Below, in pieces: positions 44,177 through 52,773 of a stretch of DNA of 64,000 nucleotides. The translations under genes and the position numbers were made by a program. Where the stretch lies: the NCBI GenBank assembly GCA_003712125.1, contig RHLF01000001.1, positions 806,001-870,000 on the forward strand, in the 5' to 3' direction. Positions within the stretch are counted from its first letter, which is position 1; every line of letters starts with the position of its first letter. Source of the DNA: Allomuricauda sp. Lineage in GTDB: Bacteria > Bacteroidota > Bacteroidia > Flavobacteriales > Flavobacteriaceae. Below the pieces are notes generated by a model that was not told the origin of the DNA, searched no databases, and saw only the letters and a program-made list of their open reading frames with translations.

Positions 44177-45864
44177 TATTGGTCAAAAATTTGTTTTAAT
44201 ATTCTGTCGGTAATCAAATATGTAGGTTTTACTCCTGTTGTTCCCAATCCTCCTGAAGCCAAGGTGCTTCCTGTTTCCAAAGGATTGTCAGAGGCATAAT
44301 ATGCATATCTAACTTTTATATCTTTATTAATGCTATTTCTAATTCTTGATGCAGATTGAATAGCTTTTTGATAATGCACCCCTTCCATCTCGAGACCAAT
44401 AACATTCCATGTAGATTCATGAAAGAATTTCAGAATATCCTTGTTCTGCAAAGAGGTGCCCAAAACAGTTACCATTGTACCTTCTAACACCTTAAGACCA
44501 TGCCCTTCAAAATCGGCCTCGCAAAGTTCATTTTTGAAAGGGTAATTGTCCGCTGTTCCTTCAAAAATATGGGCGCTGGGTATCATCAAATCCCCTTTTC
44601 CACCTTCGAGTATTCCCGCCTTCCCCATTATGGAAATTGACGCAACATTCATGAAGTGTTTCTTGCCCTTTTTTTCAAAGGGTTTAAGCAACTCATCAAT
44701 GGTTTCATAGGCTTGCTCCCCAAAGGCATAGTCCATCACAAATATAATCGGTTTTTCAGCTAGTTGGGCTTCATCAGAAGAGCCATAACAGCATGCCCCT
44801 TTTCCAAATTGTCCTGAATCGAACAATTGGACATCTATGTTTGCCCCCGATTTATCATCAATAAAATACATGCCATTTTTCGCTGCATGGTCCTCAACTT
44901 TTTTTCGGAGTGCTTGATTTTCCGAAGAGCTCAACGTTTCAAAGATTTCTAGATCTTCCTTTCCTGAAAGCTCTTTATGTAAAGCAATCTTCGCAAAAAG
45001 GGAATTCATGACGCTGTGCATGTTGGCACTTATGATGTGTATCGGACGCTCGTGAAGGTTGTTTTTATATAGGTGGTCTTTTATTTTGTCAGACCATCGC
45101 TCACCATGAATATGGTGTCCAAGGCGCTCGCGAAGTAATGGGCTAAAAGTAATTGTTCTTTTATCTCCTGTGGTGTGTTCTTCAAGAGCAAGTTTACCCA
45201 ACCAATAAATAACCTGCAAAAAGCGATCGGAATTATCCTCCTCGGCAAGTTTTTGGTTCATCTCCGCTACATCTTCAAAGGTTCTGCCCAAAATATTTGC
45301 CGTATGGATGAGGGCTACTTCGCGTTCCTCATTATCCTTCTCATTTTTCTGTATAAACTGGGAAAGTTTTTCCCAATCACGAATGGTAGTGGCAGTTTCC
45401 TCAATGAATATTCTTTCGAAAATTTTGTTCGATTCGATGTACAAAAATGTAAGGTGTGTTAGAATATCATAGATATCCGATCGGCCGCGAGTAATCTCGA
45501 TGTTCATTTGTTCCGCATCTATACGGTAACAATTTCTTCTACGCTTTGGGGGAATTATGGGTTTTAGGTGCGATTTTGAAAAGCCTTCATCTGAAGTTAA
45601 ATTAATAAATCGACATTGTTCAATACCTTTTGGCAATCGTTCCAGCACATATATAAGGCCATTAAGTTCAGCCTTCTCTTCAGCTATCGATCCATAAATT
45701 TCTGGGCGCAATAACAAAAGTGCGTTTCGCAATGCGTTGCCAGAAACCCCTGAAGGTTTATAAAAACCACGATTCAATAGATGGCGCATGGTGATGTACA
45801 AACGCTCAATGGCGTTGGTTGATTCTTGTGCTCTAGTGGTTTGCTTGACCTTTGTTCTAATCAT
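44176..45864 (-). CDS. Uncharacterised 562-residue protein with a nucleoside-phosphorylase-like C-terminus (possibly DUF6909)
   Basis: 562 residues, soluble, no signal peptide. The N-terminal ~270 residues are largely helical and unrecognised. The C-terminal ~250 residues contain IFVMDYAFGEQAYE, SIMGKAGIL..GDLMIPS, TVLGTSLQNK and WNVIGLEMEGVHYQKAI, reminiscent of the nucleoside phosphorylase/AMP nucleosidase fold (the MEG..Y segment resembles its purine-ribose Glu motif). I believe it is a flavobacterial DUF6909-type protein, but this is not certain. Translational coupling to Wzz is shown by the TAATG overlap, although the functional link is unknown. Confidence 0.7.
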   Translation of the reverse strand: MIRTKVKQTTRAQESTNAIERLYITMRHLLNRGFYKPSGVSGNALRNALLLLRPEIYGSIAEEKAELNGLIYVLERLPKGIEQCRFINLTSDEGFSKSHLKPIIPPKRRRNCYRIDAEQMNIEITRGRSDIYDILTHLTFLYIESNKIFERIFIEETATTIRDWEKLSQFIQKNEKDNEEREVALIHTANILGRTFEDVAEMNQKLAEEDNSDRFLQVIYWLGKLALEEHTTGDKRTITFSPLLRERLGHHIHGERWSDKIKDHLYKNNLHERPIHIISANMHSVMNSLFAKIALHKELSGKEDLEIFETLSSSENQALRKKVEDHAAKNGMYFIDDKSGANIDVQLFDSGQFGKGACCYGSSDEAQLAEKPIIFVMDYAFGEQAYETIDELLKPFEKKGKKHFMNVASISIMGKAGILEGGKGDLMIPSAHIFEGTADNYPFKNELCEADFEGHGLKVLEGTMVTVLGTSLQNKDILKFFHESTWNVIGLEMEGVHYQKAIQSASRIRNSINKDIKVRYAYYASDNPLETGSTLASGGLGTTGVKPTYLITDRILKQIFDQ

Positions 45865-45874
45865 AATTTATGGG

Positions 45875-45882
45875 CAAAAGTA
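45875..45882 (-). promoter_or_regulatory. -7 element for the 562-residue protein/Wzz transcript
   Basis: TACTTTTG on the minus strand, 10 bases before the ATG at 45864; a likely start point for the polysaccharide operon. No TTG at the standard spacing. Confidence 0.4.
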
Positions 45883-45916
45883 GTGCAAATACCTTATATC
45901 GGGCTCTGGGTGACCT

Positions 45917-47416
45917 CTAATGTATATGAGCACTCATGTTATCGGCAAGCTCTCGATCGTTGGAAAGGCGTTTGATTTTATTTTGGCCGCCCAGTTTTCC
46001 AATGGATTTCATATGGTCTTGAAATCCTCCTTTTTTTATTCGGGTTATCTTAAGTTGCTGCAGAATCTTACCTTCTATCAAGTCTAAGTAATAGGTGTTC
46101 TGGGTTTGCATCGAAATATCCAAACTTTTGGCAAACGCTTCAAGGTTGTGAGGTGGCTGTTCAAATTCGATCAACCATTCATGATAGGGCAATTCTCCGT
46201 TTATAGGATCCGTTTGGGGCGCCACAGTAAATTCGTTTACTTGACATTCGGAGGCTTCTTCAAGTGCAACACGCATGGCCTCTTCCACTTCCTTTGCAAT
46301 TACATGTTCTCCAAATGCAGAAATGAAGTGCTTGATTCGCCCAGAGACGATAACTTTATAGGGTTCTATTGAAATAAACCGAACGGTATCTCCAAGATTA
46401 TATGCCCAAAGCCCAGCGTCGGTAGAAATAATCATCGCATAGTCGACATCCAACTCAACCTCGGAAAGGGTAATGCGTTTCGCGTTTTCTTCAAAAAAAG
46501 TGTCTGCCTGCACAAATTCATAAAAAATACCTGAGTCAAGCAATAGTAGCATGCCCTTTTCTTTTTGTGAATTTTGATAGGCAAAAAATCCTTCACTCGC
46601 CGGAAACAGTTCAATGCTGTCTATTTTCTTGCCCATTAGACTTTCAAATTTGGCGCGGTACGGCTCATAATTCACCCCGCCATAAATGAATAATTGAAAA
46701 TTTTGGAACAATTCGGCAATTTTCATCCCCGATTTGGCTTTAAGGCGTTCAAAATACATTTGGACCCAGGAAGGAATTCCTGCAATTACAGTCATGTCCT
46801 CATTTATGGTTTCCTTAATTATTTGCTCGACTTTGGTCTCCCAATCGTCGATGCAGTTTGTCTCCCAACTCGGAAGCCTATTTTTTTGAAGATAGTTAGG
46901 AACGTAATGGGCCGAGATGCCCGATAACCTCCCCATCGGTATTTTCCCTTTTTTATCCAATTCTGGACTGCCTTGAAGAAATATCATTTTTCCATCAACA
47001 AAAGATGAGTTGCCCGTTTCATGTATATAATGTAAGATGGCATTTCGTGAGGCGTTTATTTGATTTTTGATTGATGGTTTGGTGATTGGTATGTACTTGG
47101 CGCCCGAAGTGGTGCCTGAAGTTTTGGCATAATATAGTGGAACGCCTGGCCATAAGACGTCTTGCTCCCCCTCAATGATCCTTTCCACGTAGGGTTTCAA
47201 GGTCTCATAATCGCGAATGGGTACCCGCTCGACAAAATCTTGATGTGTGGTTATTTTAGAAAATCCATGATCTTTACCAAATGCCGTGGTTTTCGCTGTG
47301 TGAACCAGCTTTTTAAAAACGTTATCTTGGGCAGCGATTGGATTGGTCATCCATTTCGCGTCCTTTTTCACTATATGTCTTGCGAACAACTTAGCAGCAA
47401 AAGCCTTAAGTGACAT
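45917..47416 (-). CDS. GH3 family acyl-adenylate-type enzyme
   Basis: 499 residues from ATG 47416 (MSLKAFAAKLFARH); the upstream open extension overlaps the M23 gene. The ATP/AMP-binding motif TSGTTSGAKYIPIT lies near residue 98, with LFPASEGFFAYQ and STDAGLWAYNLGDTV further on, the three motifs of the GH3 superfamily. Plant GH3 enzymes conjugate acids such as auxin to amino acids; the role of the bacterial members, common in Bacteroidota, is unclear. It follows the M23 peptidase gene by 4 bases. Confidence 0.9.
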   Translation of the reverse strand: MSLKAFAAKLFARHIVKKDAKWMTNPIAAQDNVFKKLVHTAKTTAFGKDHGFSKITTHQDFVERVPIRDYETLKPYVERIIEGEQDVLWPGVPLYYAKTSGTTSGAKYIPITKPSIKNQINASRNAILHYIHETGNSSFVDGKMIFLQGSPELDKKGKIPMGRLSGISAHYVPNYLQKNRLPSWETNCIDDWETKVEQIIKETINEDMTVIAGIPSWVQMYFERLKAKSGMKIAELFQNFQLFIYGGVNYEPYRAKFESLMGKKIDSIELFPASEGFFAYQNSQKEKGMLLLLDSGIFYEFVQADTFFEENAKRITLSEVELDVDYAMIISTDAGLWAYNLGDTVRFISIEPYKVIVSGRIKHFISAFGEHVIAKEVEEAMRVALEEASECQVNEFTVAPQTDPINGELPYHEWLIEFEQPPHNLEAFAKSLDISMQTQNTYYLDLIEGKILQQLKITRIKKGGFQDHMKSIGKLGGQNKIKRLSNDRELADNMSAHIH

Positions 47417-47420
47417 AGGT

Positions 47421-48290
47421 CTAGTTGAAATCAATATAATTTTGTGGATTGAGAGGTTTGCCATCGCTCCACAATTCAAAATGAAGATGCGGTCCAGTGG
47501 TCAATTCGCCAGTATCACCAACGGAAGCGATAACCTCTCCTGCTCTTACCAAATCACCTTGGGCTTTGGTAATTGAACCACAATGTTTGTAGGCAGAAAT
47601 CAAGTTATCGGCATGTTCAATGATCACTACATTACCCGTATCAGAAGTCCATTCAGAAAAAATAACAGTTCCGTCAGCAATTGATTTTATTGGGCTATCG
47701 GTCACCGCAACCACATCAACTGCATAATGCTTTTTATCAATATCATAAGTTTGTGAAATGGTACCGTTCAAAGGAGGGAACAAAACCGTCACATTGTCTT
47801 GATTGTCTTGATCAAAAAGATTGTATTTGTCTTCGAGTTCGACCTCTTGACGCAAGGCCAAATCTTCACGAATGGGAGTCAAATCTATGGTGTTTGGGTC
47901 TAACTTGTAGCGTTCAAAGAGCGAATCTCTGCTGGTTTCATTGTTTTCGACGTCACCTTTTAGCACCAGTCTTACATTGTTTAAATACCTATTGGTATAA
48001 TTAAGGACTGTGACCAACGAATCTGTTTTATAGGTCAGTTCTGTAGCCTGTCTTTTGAGTTTCGTTGAGGAATATCCTGGTATGTACTCTCGTAATGGGC
48101 TAAACGCAATAAGCAGTGTTGTCAGGCCTATGAGAACAATTATGAATATGGAGCCTGTCACAAAAACATTCAGTCTATTCAGCTTAAAAGAAATCTTTTC
48201 CTCAAAAGTGCTCTCATTGAGTATCACCAAGCGATACTTATGGAGCAGCTTTCTTTTTATTTCCTTTCTTTTTTTTCCTTTTTTAGCCAT
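47421..48290 (-). CDS. M23 family metallopeptidase, membrane anchored
   Basis: 289 residues: a Lys-rich cytoplasmic tail, one membrane helix at about 44-63, a short coiled-coil region, then a peptidase_M23 domain with zinc ligands His188 and Asp192 (KHYAVDVVA) and the H268-L-H270 motif. Such proteins cleave peptidoglycan cross-bridges. The catalytic residues are intact, so it is probably active rather than an EnvC-like activator. A -7 element ends 5 bases before the ATG. Confidence 0.92.
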   Translation of the reverse strand: MAKKGKKRKEIKRKLLHKYRLVILNESTFEEKISFKLNRLNVFVTGSIFIIVLIGLTTLLIAFSPLREYIPGYSSTKLKRQATELTYKTDSLVTVLNYTNRYLNNVRLVLKGDVENNETSRDSLFERYKLDPNTIDLTPIREDLALRQEVELEDKYNLFDQDNQDNVTVLFPPLNGTISQTYDIDKKHYAVDVVAVTDSPIKSIADGTVIFSEWTSDTGNVVIIEHADNLISAYKHCGSITKAQGDLVRAGEVIASVGDTGELTTGPHLHFELWSDGKPLNPQNYIDFN

Positions 48291-48295
48291 TAAGA

Positions 48296-48303
48296 CAAAG
48301 ATA
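48296..48303 (-). promoter_or_regulatory. -7 element at the M23 peptidase start codon
   Basis: TATCTTTG on the minus strand, ending 5 bases before the ATG at 48290. It would give a leaderless or nearly leaderless mRNA. Confidence 0.4.
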
Positions 48304-48459
48304 CTCTTACATTTTAAAATCCCATTACGAAGTTAAATCGTTGTGAAACATTTATGATGCAGGCATTAAAATACAATTATGCCCTTTATTTTTCGTTAGA
48401 GCCTATAAACACAATTATTCTTTTTAGTACTTTTACATTCTTATCCTGAATATTTTGTT

Positions 48460-48654
48460 ATGATTCCACACAATATTTTATTAGGCATGCTCGGACCTTG
48501 GCAAATTGTACTTATCGTTGTCGTGGTGCTCTTGTTGTTCGGAGGCAAGAAAATTCCTGAGCTTATGCGCGGTTTGGGCAGTGGTATTAAAGAATTCAAA
48601 GACGCCTCAAAGGAAGACGAAAAGATTGAGGGCAAAAAGGAAGCAGATTCCTAG
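48460..48654 (+). CDS. tatA: Sec-independent protein translocase TatA/E
   Basis: 64 residues. A single membrane helix (about 12-28, [16 protein letters not shown]) is followed by the hallmark [21 protein letters not shown] amphipathic helix and a charged tail, the whole TatA plan. TatA forms the pore-like component for folded Tat substrates. No tatC is adjacent. It is divergent from the M23 gene. Confidence 0.95.
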   Translation: MIPHNILLGMLGPWQIVLIVVVVLLLFGGKKIPELMRGLGSGIKEFKDASKEDEKIEGKKEADS

Positions 48655-48867
48655 GCTGACCGCTGTTTAATTTACTCCCATTATTGGTGTTTTCTTTCGT
48701 TCACCGTTCCTTCGCAATACTCATGGAGAAGCTATATCCCTTGCTTTTTTGCTTTTCGTAACATAAAAGCCCCTTTTCACAACAAAAACTAAACGCTGAC
48801 CTACCTATTGGCCTACTTTTAGCGTTAGTATTTCGGCCAAAGGCCTTTTACATTAACGTATACCTAA

Positions 48868-51228
48868 ATGAACTTACTACCAAAAAGGCTTTTTATACTT
48901 TGCTTTTTTTTGATTTCGGGGCTCTCTTTTGGGCAATCACTATCGTATTTGGAGTTCGAAGATTCCGAACCTAAAGAAGTTGTTTCCAAAGCGCAACGCC
49001 CTGATGTCAGAACGCGAACAGTAGATGCTATTTCAGGTGTGGCTGCCGGTTATCATATCATTGCCAACACCTTTTCAAAGAACAAGTACCGCAAGCGCTT
49101 TGAAGCCAAAATGAAGGAGGAGGGTTTTCCCGCCTATCATTTCAAAGATCCTGAGGAAAAGTACACCTACGTCAGTTTAAAACACTACGAAACTTGGGAT
49201 GCCGCCGTTGCGGACTACGACTCACAAATGGATGGGCGATATACCGATGATATTTGGATATTGATAGTTGATGGTAAGAAAGCGCAGCAAAAATCAGCGC
49301 CTCTACAAAACCTAAACGCTTCAAAAGGCCAACTTAAACTCCTTGACAAGGCCAACGAATATTTTGAGACCATGCGTTATGCAGAGGCCTCCAATTATTA
49401 CAATCTGGCCCTAAAGAACAAACTGGCCACCTATCCCAAAGAAATTCTTCAAAAGGCCGGTGACGCCTTTTATTTCAATTCGAATATGGAGAAGGCCCAT
49501 GAATACTATCAAGCATTGTACGATAATTATGGTGATGAGGTCTCTGCAGAGAATATCTTTAAATATGCCCATGCGTTAAAGGGAACCAGTAAATATGGGA
49601 AAGCGAAACGCATGATGCGCTTATACAAACGCAAAGTTAAGGATGGGGAAAAGGGTGTTTATGCCAGAACCGAATCACGTGAGGCCGTTCTAGACGGAAT
49701 TTTACAAAGTTCTGTAAAGGCCGAAATTAAAAACCTTTCTATTAACTCTGTCTATTCCGATTTTTCGCCCATGTATTATGGTGAAAATCAAATGGTGTAT
49801 GCCTCGGCCAAGGATTCTGGTTTTATAAATACCAGGCGGTATAAATGGAACAACCAGCCCTATTTAGATTTGTATGTTTCGAAAATCAATGAAGAAACCA
49901 AAGATTTAAGGGGTTCGAAAAAACTTTCGAAAAAAATCAATACCAAGTATCATGAAGCCTCAGTAACATTTAGTCCTGATGGGCAAACCATGTACTTTAC
50001 ACGAAACAATACCAAGGGAAAGAAAGTCATCTTCGGCACCAAAAAAATTAACTTCCTTAAAATTTATCGTTCCAATATGGTGGGGGGCGAATGGAGTCTG
50101 CCGGAGGAATTGCCCTTCAATGGGGATGATTTTTCTACAGGCCACCCTGCGCTAAGTCCTGACGGGAAAAAGCTCTATTTTGTATCAGACCGACCAGGTA
50201 CGATTGGGAATACTGATATTTTCTATGTCATGGTAAATGCAGATGGAAGTTTTTCAGAACCTATTAACCTGGGGCCTGAAATAAACACCAAGGGAAGAGA
50301 GATGTTTCCATTTGTCAATGATAAAAAACTTTATTTCTCTTCAGATGGCCACGTTGGAATAGGTGGATTGGACATATTTGAAGCTGCCTTTACCGAAGAA
50401 GGCTTTGAAATGGCTCAAAACTTGGGTCAACCTATTAATAGTCGACTGGATGACTTTTCATACATCGTCAAAGAAGACGCACATGAAGGCTATTTCGCTT
50501 CCAACAGAAAAGGCGGTAAGGGGGATGACGATATTTATTCATTTAAAAGAATCGTTCCTGAAGAAGCACCGGAAAACCTAAATGCTATTTCTGGAGTGGT
50601 TACCGAACTGGTTACAGGAGATTATATGCCAGGGGCATTGGTTGAACTTATGGATGCCAACCGTAAAAAACTGCAAGAGTTTATTGTGGAAGAAGATGGC
50701 TCCTTCCTTTTCGAAGATCTAGATGGGAACACCAACTACATCTTAACGGTGTCAAAAGACAAATTCTTTAACGAGGAACAAACCGTTGCCACCCTCGAAA
50801 ATGAACCTATAACTACAGACATTGCCCTGAAACGAATGAAAGAGATGATTGTGATGGAAGATGGTGTCAAAAAGTTGAAAACCGAAATGATCTACTTTGA
50901 TTTTGACAAGTTCAATATCCGAAGTGATGCGTCAGAAGAGTTGGACAAGCTCGTTGAGGTGATGAACACATATGAAAATATGGTCATCAAAATTGAATCA
51001 CATACAGATGCCATCGGTAATGCAGCATACAACAAATATCTATCTGACAAACGGGCCAAATCAACTCGGGATTATTTGATTTCCCAAGGAATTGACGCCT
51101 CAAGAATAGCCAGCGCCATTGGTTATGGTGAAGAACGACCTATTAACAATTGTGTTGATGGGGTGCGATGCAGTAGGCAAAACCATCAGTTAAACCGTAG
51201 GTCTGAATTCGTTATTGTCAGTATGTAA
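48868..51228 (+). CDS. OmpA-family outer-membrane-associated protein of PorE-like architecture
   Basis: 786 residues. Order of domains: signal peptide (about 1-22); a SPOR-like alpha/beta segment at ~58-132 (YHIIANTFSKNKYRKRF...IWILIVDG); TPR helices at ~150-260; PD40/WD40-like beta-propeller repeats at ~300-560, with SPDGQTMYFTRN- and SPDGKKLYFVSD-type blades; a carboxypeptidase-regulatory-like domain at ~575-660; and a C-terminal OmpA peptidoglycan-binding domain at ~670-786 with SHTDAIGNAAYN and LSDKRAKST. TPR-propeller-CRD-OmpA is the architecture of PorE, a type IX secretion-associated protein in Porphyromonas. A clear terminator follows. Confidence 0.87.
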   Translation: MNLLPKRLFILCFFLISGLSFGQSLSYLEFEDSEPKEVVSKAQRPDVRTRTVDAISGVAAGYHIIANTFSKNKYRKRFEAKMKEEGFPAYHFKDPEEKYTYVSLKHYETWDAAVADYDSQMDGRYTDDIWILIVDGKKAQQKSAPLQNLNASKGQLKLLDKANEYFETMRYAEASNYYNLALKNKLATYPKEILQKAGDAFYFNSNMEKAHEYYQALYDNYGDEVSAENIFKYAHALKGTSKYGKAKRMMRLYKRKVKDGEKGVYARTESREAVLDGILQSSVKAEIKNLSINSVYSDFSPMYYGENQMVYASAKDSGFINTRRYKWNNQPYLDLYVSKINEETKDLRGSKKLSKKINTKYHEASVTFSPDGQTMYFTRNNTKGKKVIFGTKKINFLKIYRSNMVGGEWSLPEELPFNGDDFSTGHPALSPDGKKLYFVSDRPGTIGNTDIFYVMVNADGSFSEPINLGPEINTKGREMFPFVNDKKLYFSSDGHVGIGGLDIFEAAFTEEGFEMAQNLGQPINSRLDDFSYIVKEDAHEGYFASNRKGGKGDDDIYSFKRIVPEEAPENLNAISGVVTELVTGDYMPGALVELMDANRKKLQEFIVEEDGSFLFEDLDGNTNYILTVSKDKFFNEEQTVATLENEPITTDIALKRMKEMIVMEDGVKKLKTEMIYFDFDKFNIRSDASEELDKLVEVMNTYENMVIKIESHTDAIGNAAYNKYLSDKRAKSTRDYLISQGIDASRIASAIGYGEERPINNCVDGVRCSRQNHQLNRRSEFVIVSM

Positions 51229-51253
51229 CAAAACACCCAACTAACCAATCCCC

Positions 51254-51290
51254 AAAAAGCCCTCTCCCTATGAGAGGGTTTTTTATTTAG
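51254..51290 (+). terminator. Rho-independent terminator after the OmpA-family gene
   Basis: CCCTCTC (51260-51266) and GAGAGGG (51272-51278) with a 5-base loop, followed by six T then ATTT. Confidence 0.85.
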
Positions 51291-51496
51291 TTTACCGTTA
51301 AACGATACTTTGATTCTTTCTGACCCATAAGTGTATCATCACTGCCAGGGTTGCTCCCCGAAGGAATTGAACCCTTTATCGAGGAATCTTCTTTTAAGGT
51401 TTAGTTGACGGTTTTTTTAGCGCCTTTGGTCGCATAAATTTTGCATTCGTTTGGGGTGTGAGCAACTTGCACTCGTTCAATGTAAAAGAAGTAAAT

Positions 51497-51667
51497 ATGA
51501 AAAAAGTATTACTCATTAAAGAAATTTACCTAGATGCCTTTAAGAACTTGGGCAATATGCTAATCCAAAGATATTTCAAGATTTTCTCTTGGTTTTGCTT
51601 TGTGATGTTCTTTGTAGTGCTCTACGCCTTTATCTATCGTATTGCAACTGGGTTTGCCTTTGACTAG
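51497..51667 (+). CDS. Small membrane protein (DUF6747-like)
   Basis: 56 residues from ATG 51497 (MKKVLLIKEIYLDAFKNLG), preceded by AGAAGTAAAT. It has an amphipathic basic N-terminus and one membrane helix at about 31-50 ending in YRIATGFAFD. The frame opens 39 bases upstream with an unlikely start. I associate it with the flavobacterial DUF6747 family, function unknown. It ends 3 bases before the convergent DUF4837 gene. Confidence 0.7.
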   Translation: MKKVLLIKEIYLDAFKNLGNMLIQRYFKIFSWFCFVMFFVVLYAFIYRIATGFAFD

Positions 51668-51670
51668 CTT

Positions 51671-52675
51671 TTAGGATTTGGTTTTTGATTGAATTTTGAG
51701 GGTTTTCAGTATCGCCTCAAGTTCAAACATGTATTCCCTTTTTTGTGTTGATGGGGCAAAGGTAAAGCCCTCAATAACAAGCTTGCGGTTATTGGCAGTA
51801 TCGTTAATGATATAGGTCAAAAAGGGTCCTGCCATGGGGTAATTTTGGATTTCCCATATGCCTCTAATTTCAGCAGCTTTCATGCCGTTTATTTCGGCGG
51901 CAAAAACGTAGGGTGCGAATGCACGTTCGGTAATCATGTACGTTTTTTTGCCTGGGACATCTGGCCCAGGTATATATTTTTTACCGATGGAGTCGCGCAT
52001 TTTTATAATGTCTGACACAAAGGTCGAATCATTGTCAAAACTGTTCATGGGCATCGTGTACGCTATAATGTTCATGGTTCCCTTTTGAATTTGTCTATCC
52101 ATCCACACAAAGTTTTCCTCTTGTTTTCCTACCTGGTAAACTGAGGGTATGGTAAGTTGTGCGCCAAATTCTTCCTCAAGGGCTTTTTCTTTGTTCAAAG
52201 AGCGTGTAAAGCGTTTTTGGGCCTCTTTTAATTCCAACAATTTAAAAGAAGCTATCGCCCTATTCGCTAAAGAATCGATATTGTCGATCAGTTGGTTGTA
52301 TCCTTCTCCCTTTATTACCGCCACCTTCTGAGGACTCGCGTAAACGTCGGTTTTAATATGCGCCAACGAAAGGGTGTCTTGCTCCACATATAAAACGGAT
52401 CTTGACTGAGAAACGGCACCACTAAATACCTGAGGGGGTATTTGGGTAATACTAAATATCGCTTGCTCAGGTGACAGACCAAGAGCAGGTTGCGCGAAGT
52501 ATTCACGAACCCTATCTCCCACTCCTCCTTGCCAAAGCTCGTTATCCATAACAACCATTAGTGAATTTATACCTCCGGTGGAAGGTGGAAGGTATTTCTT
52601 CGCAGGTTTCGAATCCTTACACGAGTTCAGCACCAACAGGGCACTCGCCAATAAAAAAAGATAAATTTTTCGCAT
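51671..52675 (-). CDS. DUF4837 lipoprotein
   Basis: 334 residues. The lipoprotein signal ends LVLNSC with Cys19, followed by KDSKPAKKYLPPSTGG. The body contains NSLMVVMDNELWQGGVGDRVREYF, typical of the DUF4837 family, and WEIQNYPMAGPFLTYIIND near 280. The function is unknown. It lies 98 bases downstream of the MltD-like gene on the same strand. Confidence 0.88.
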   Translation of the reverse strand: MRKIYLFLLASALLVLNSCKDSKPAKKYLPPSTGGINSLMVVMDNELWQGGVGDRVREYFAQPALGLSPEQAIFSITQIPPQVFSGAVSQSRSVLYVEQDTLSLAHIKTDVYASPQKVAVIKGEGYNQLIDNIDSLANRAIASFKLLELKEAQKRFTRSLNKEKALEEEFGAQLTIPSVYQVGKQEENFVWMDRQIQKGTMNIIAYTMPMNSFDNDSTFVSDIIKMRDSIGKKYIPGPDVPGKKTYMITERAFAPYVFAAEINGMKAAEIRGIWEIQNYPMAGPFLTYIINDTANNRKLVIEGFTFAPSTQKREYMFELEAILKTLKIQSKTKS

Positions 52676-52773
52676 AGGGTTAAAATAATGAAATTATCAA
52701 AACCCTTGCGGATTAAATGAGTATAAAGCCGTTTTCAGTTAGGGAAGCAATATTGGTTGTGAAGACTTTGTGC

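Noticed and set aside
51330-51400. tRNA-like 3' segment (GGTTCAATTCC with a GGGGAGC flank) on the minus strand
   Set aside because: The T-arm pairs imperfectly and no matching acceptor (GCTCCCC) or D/anticodon arms are found at the required distance.
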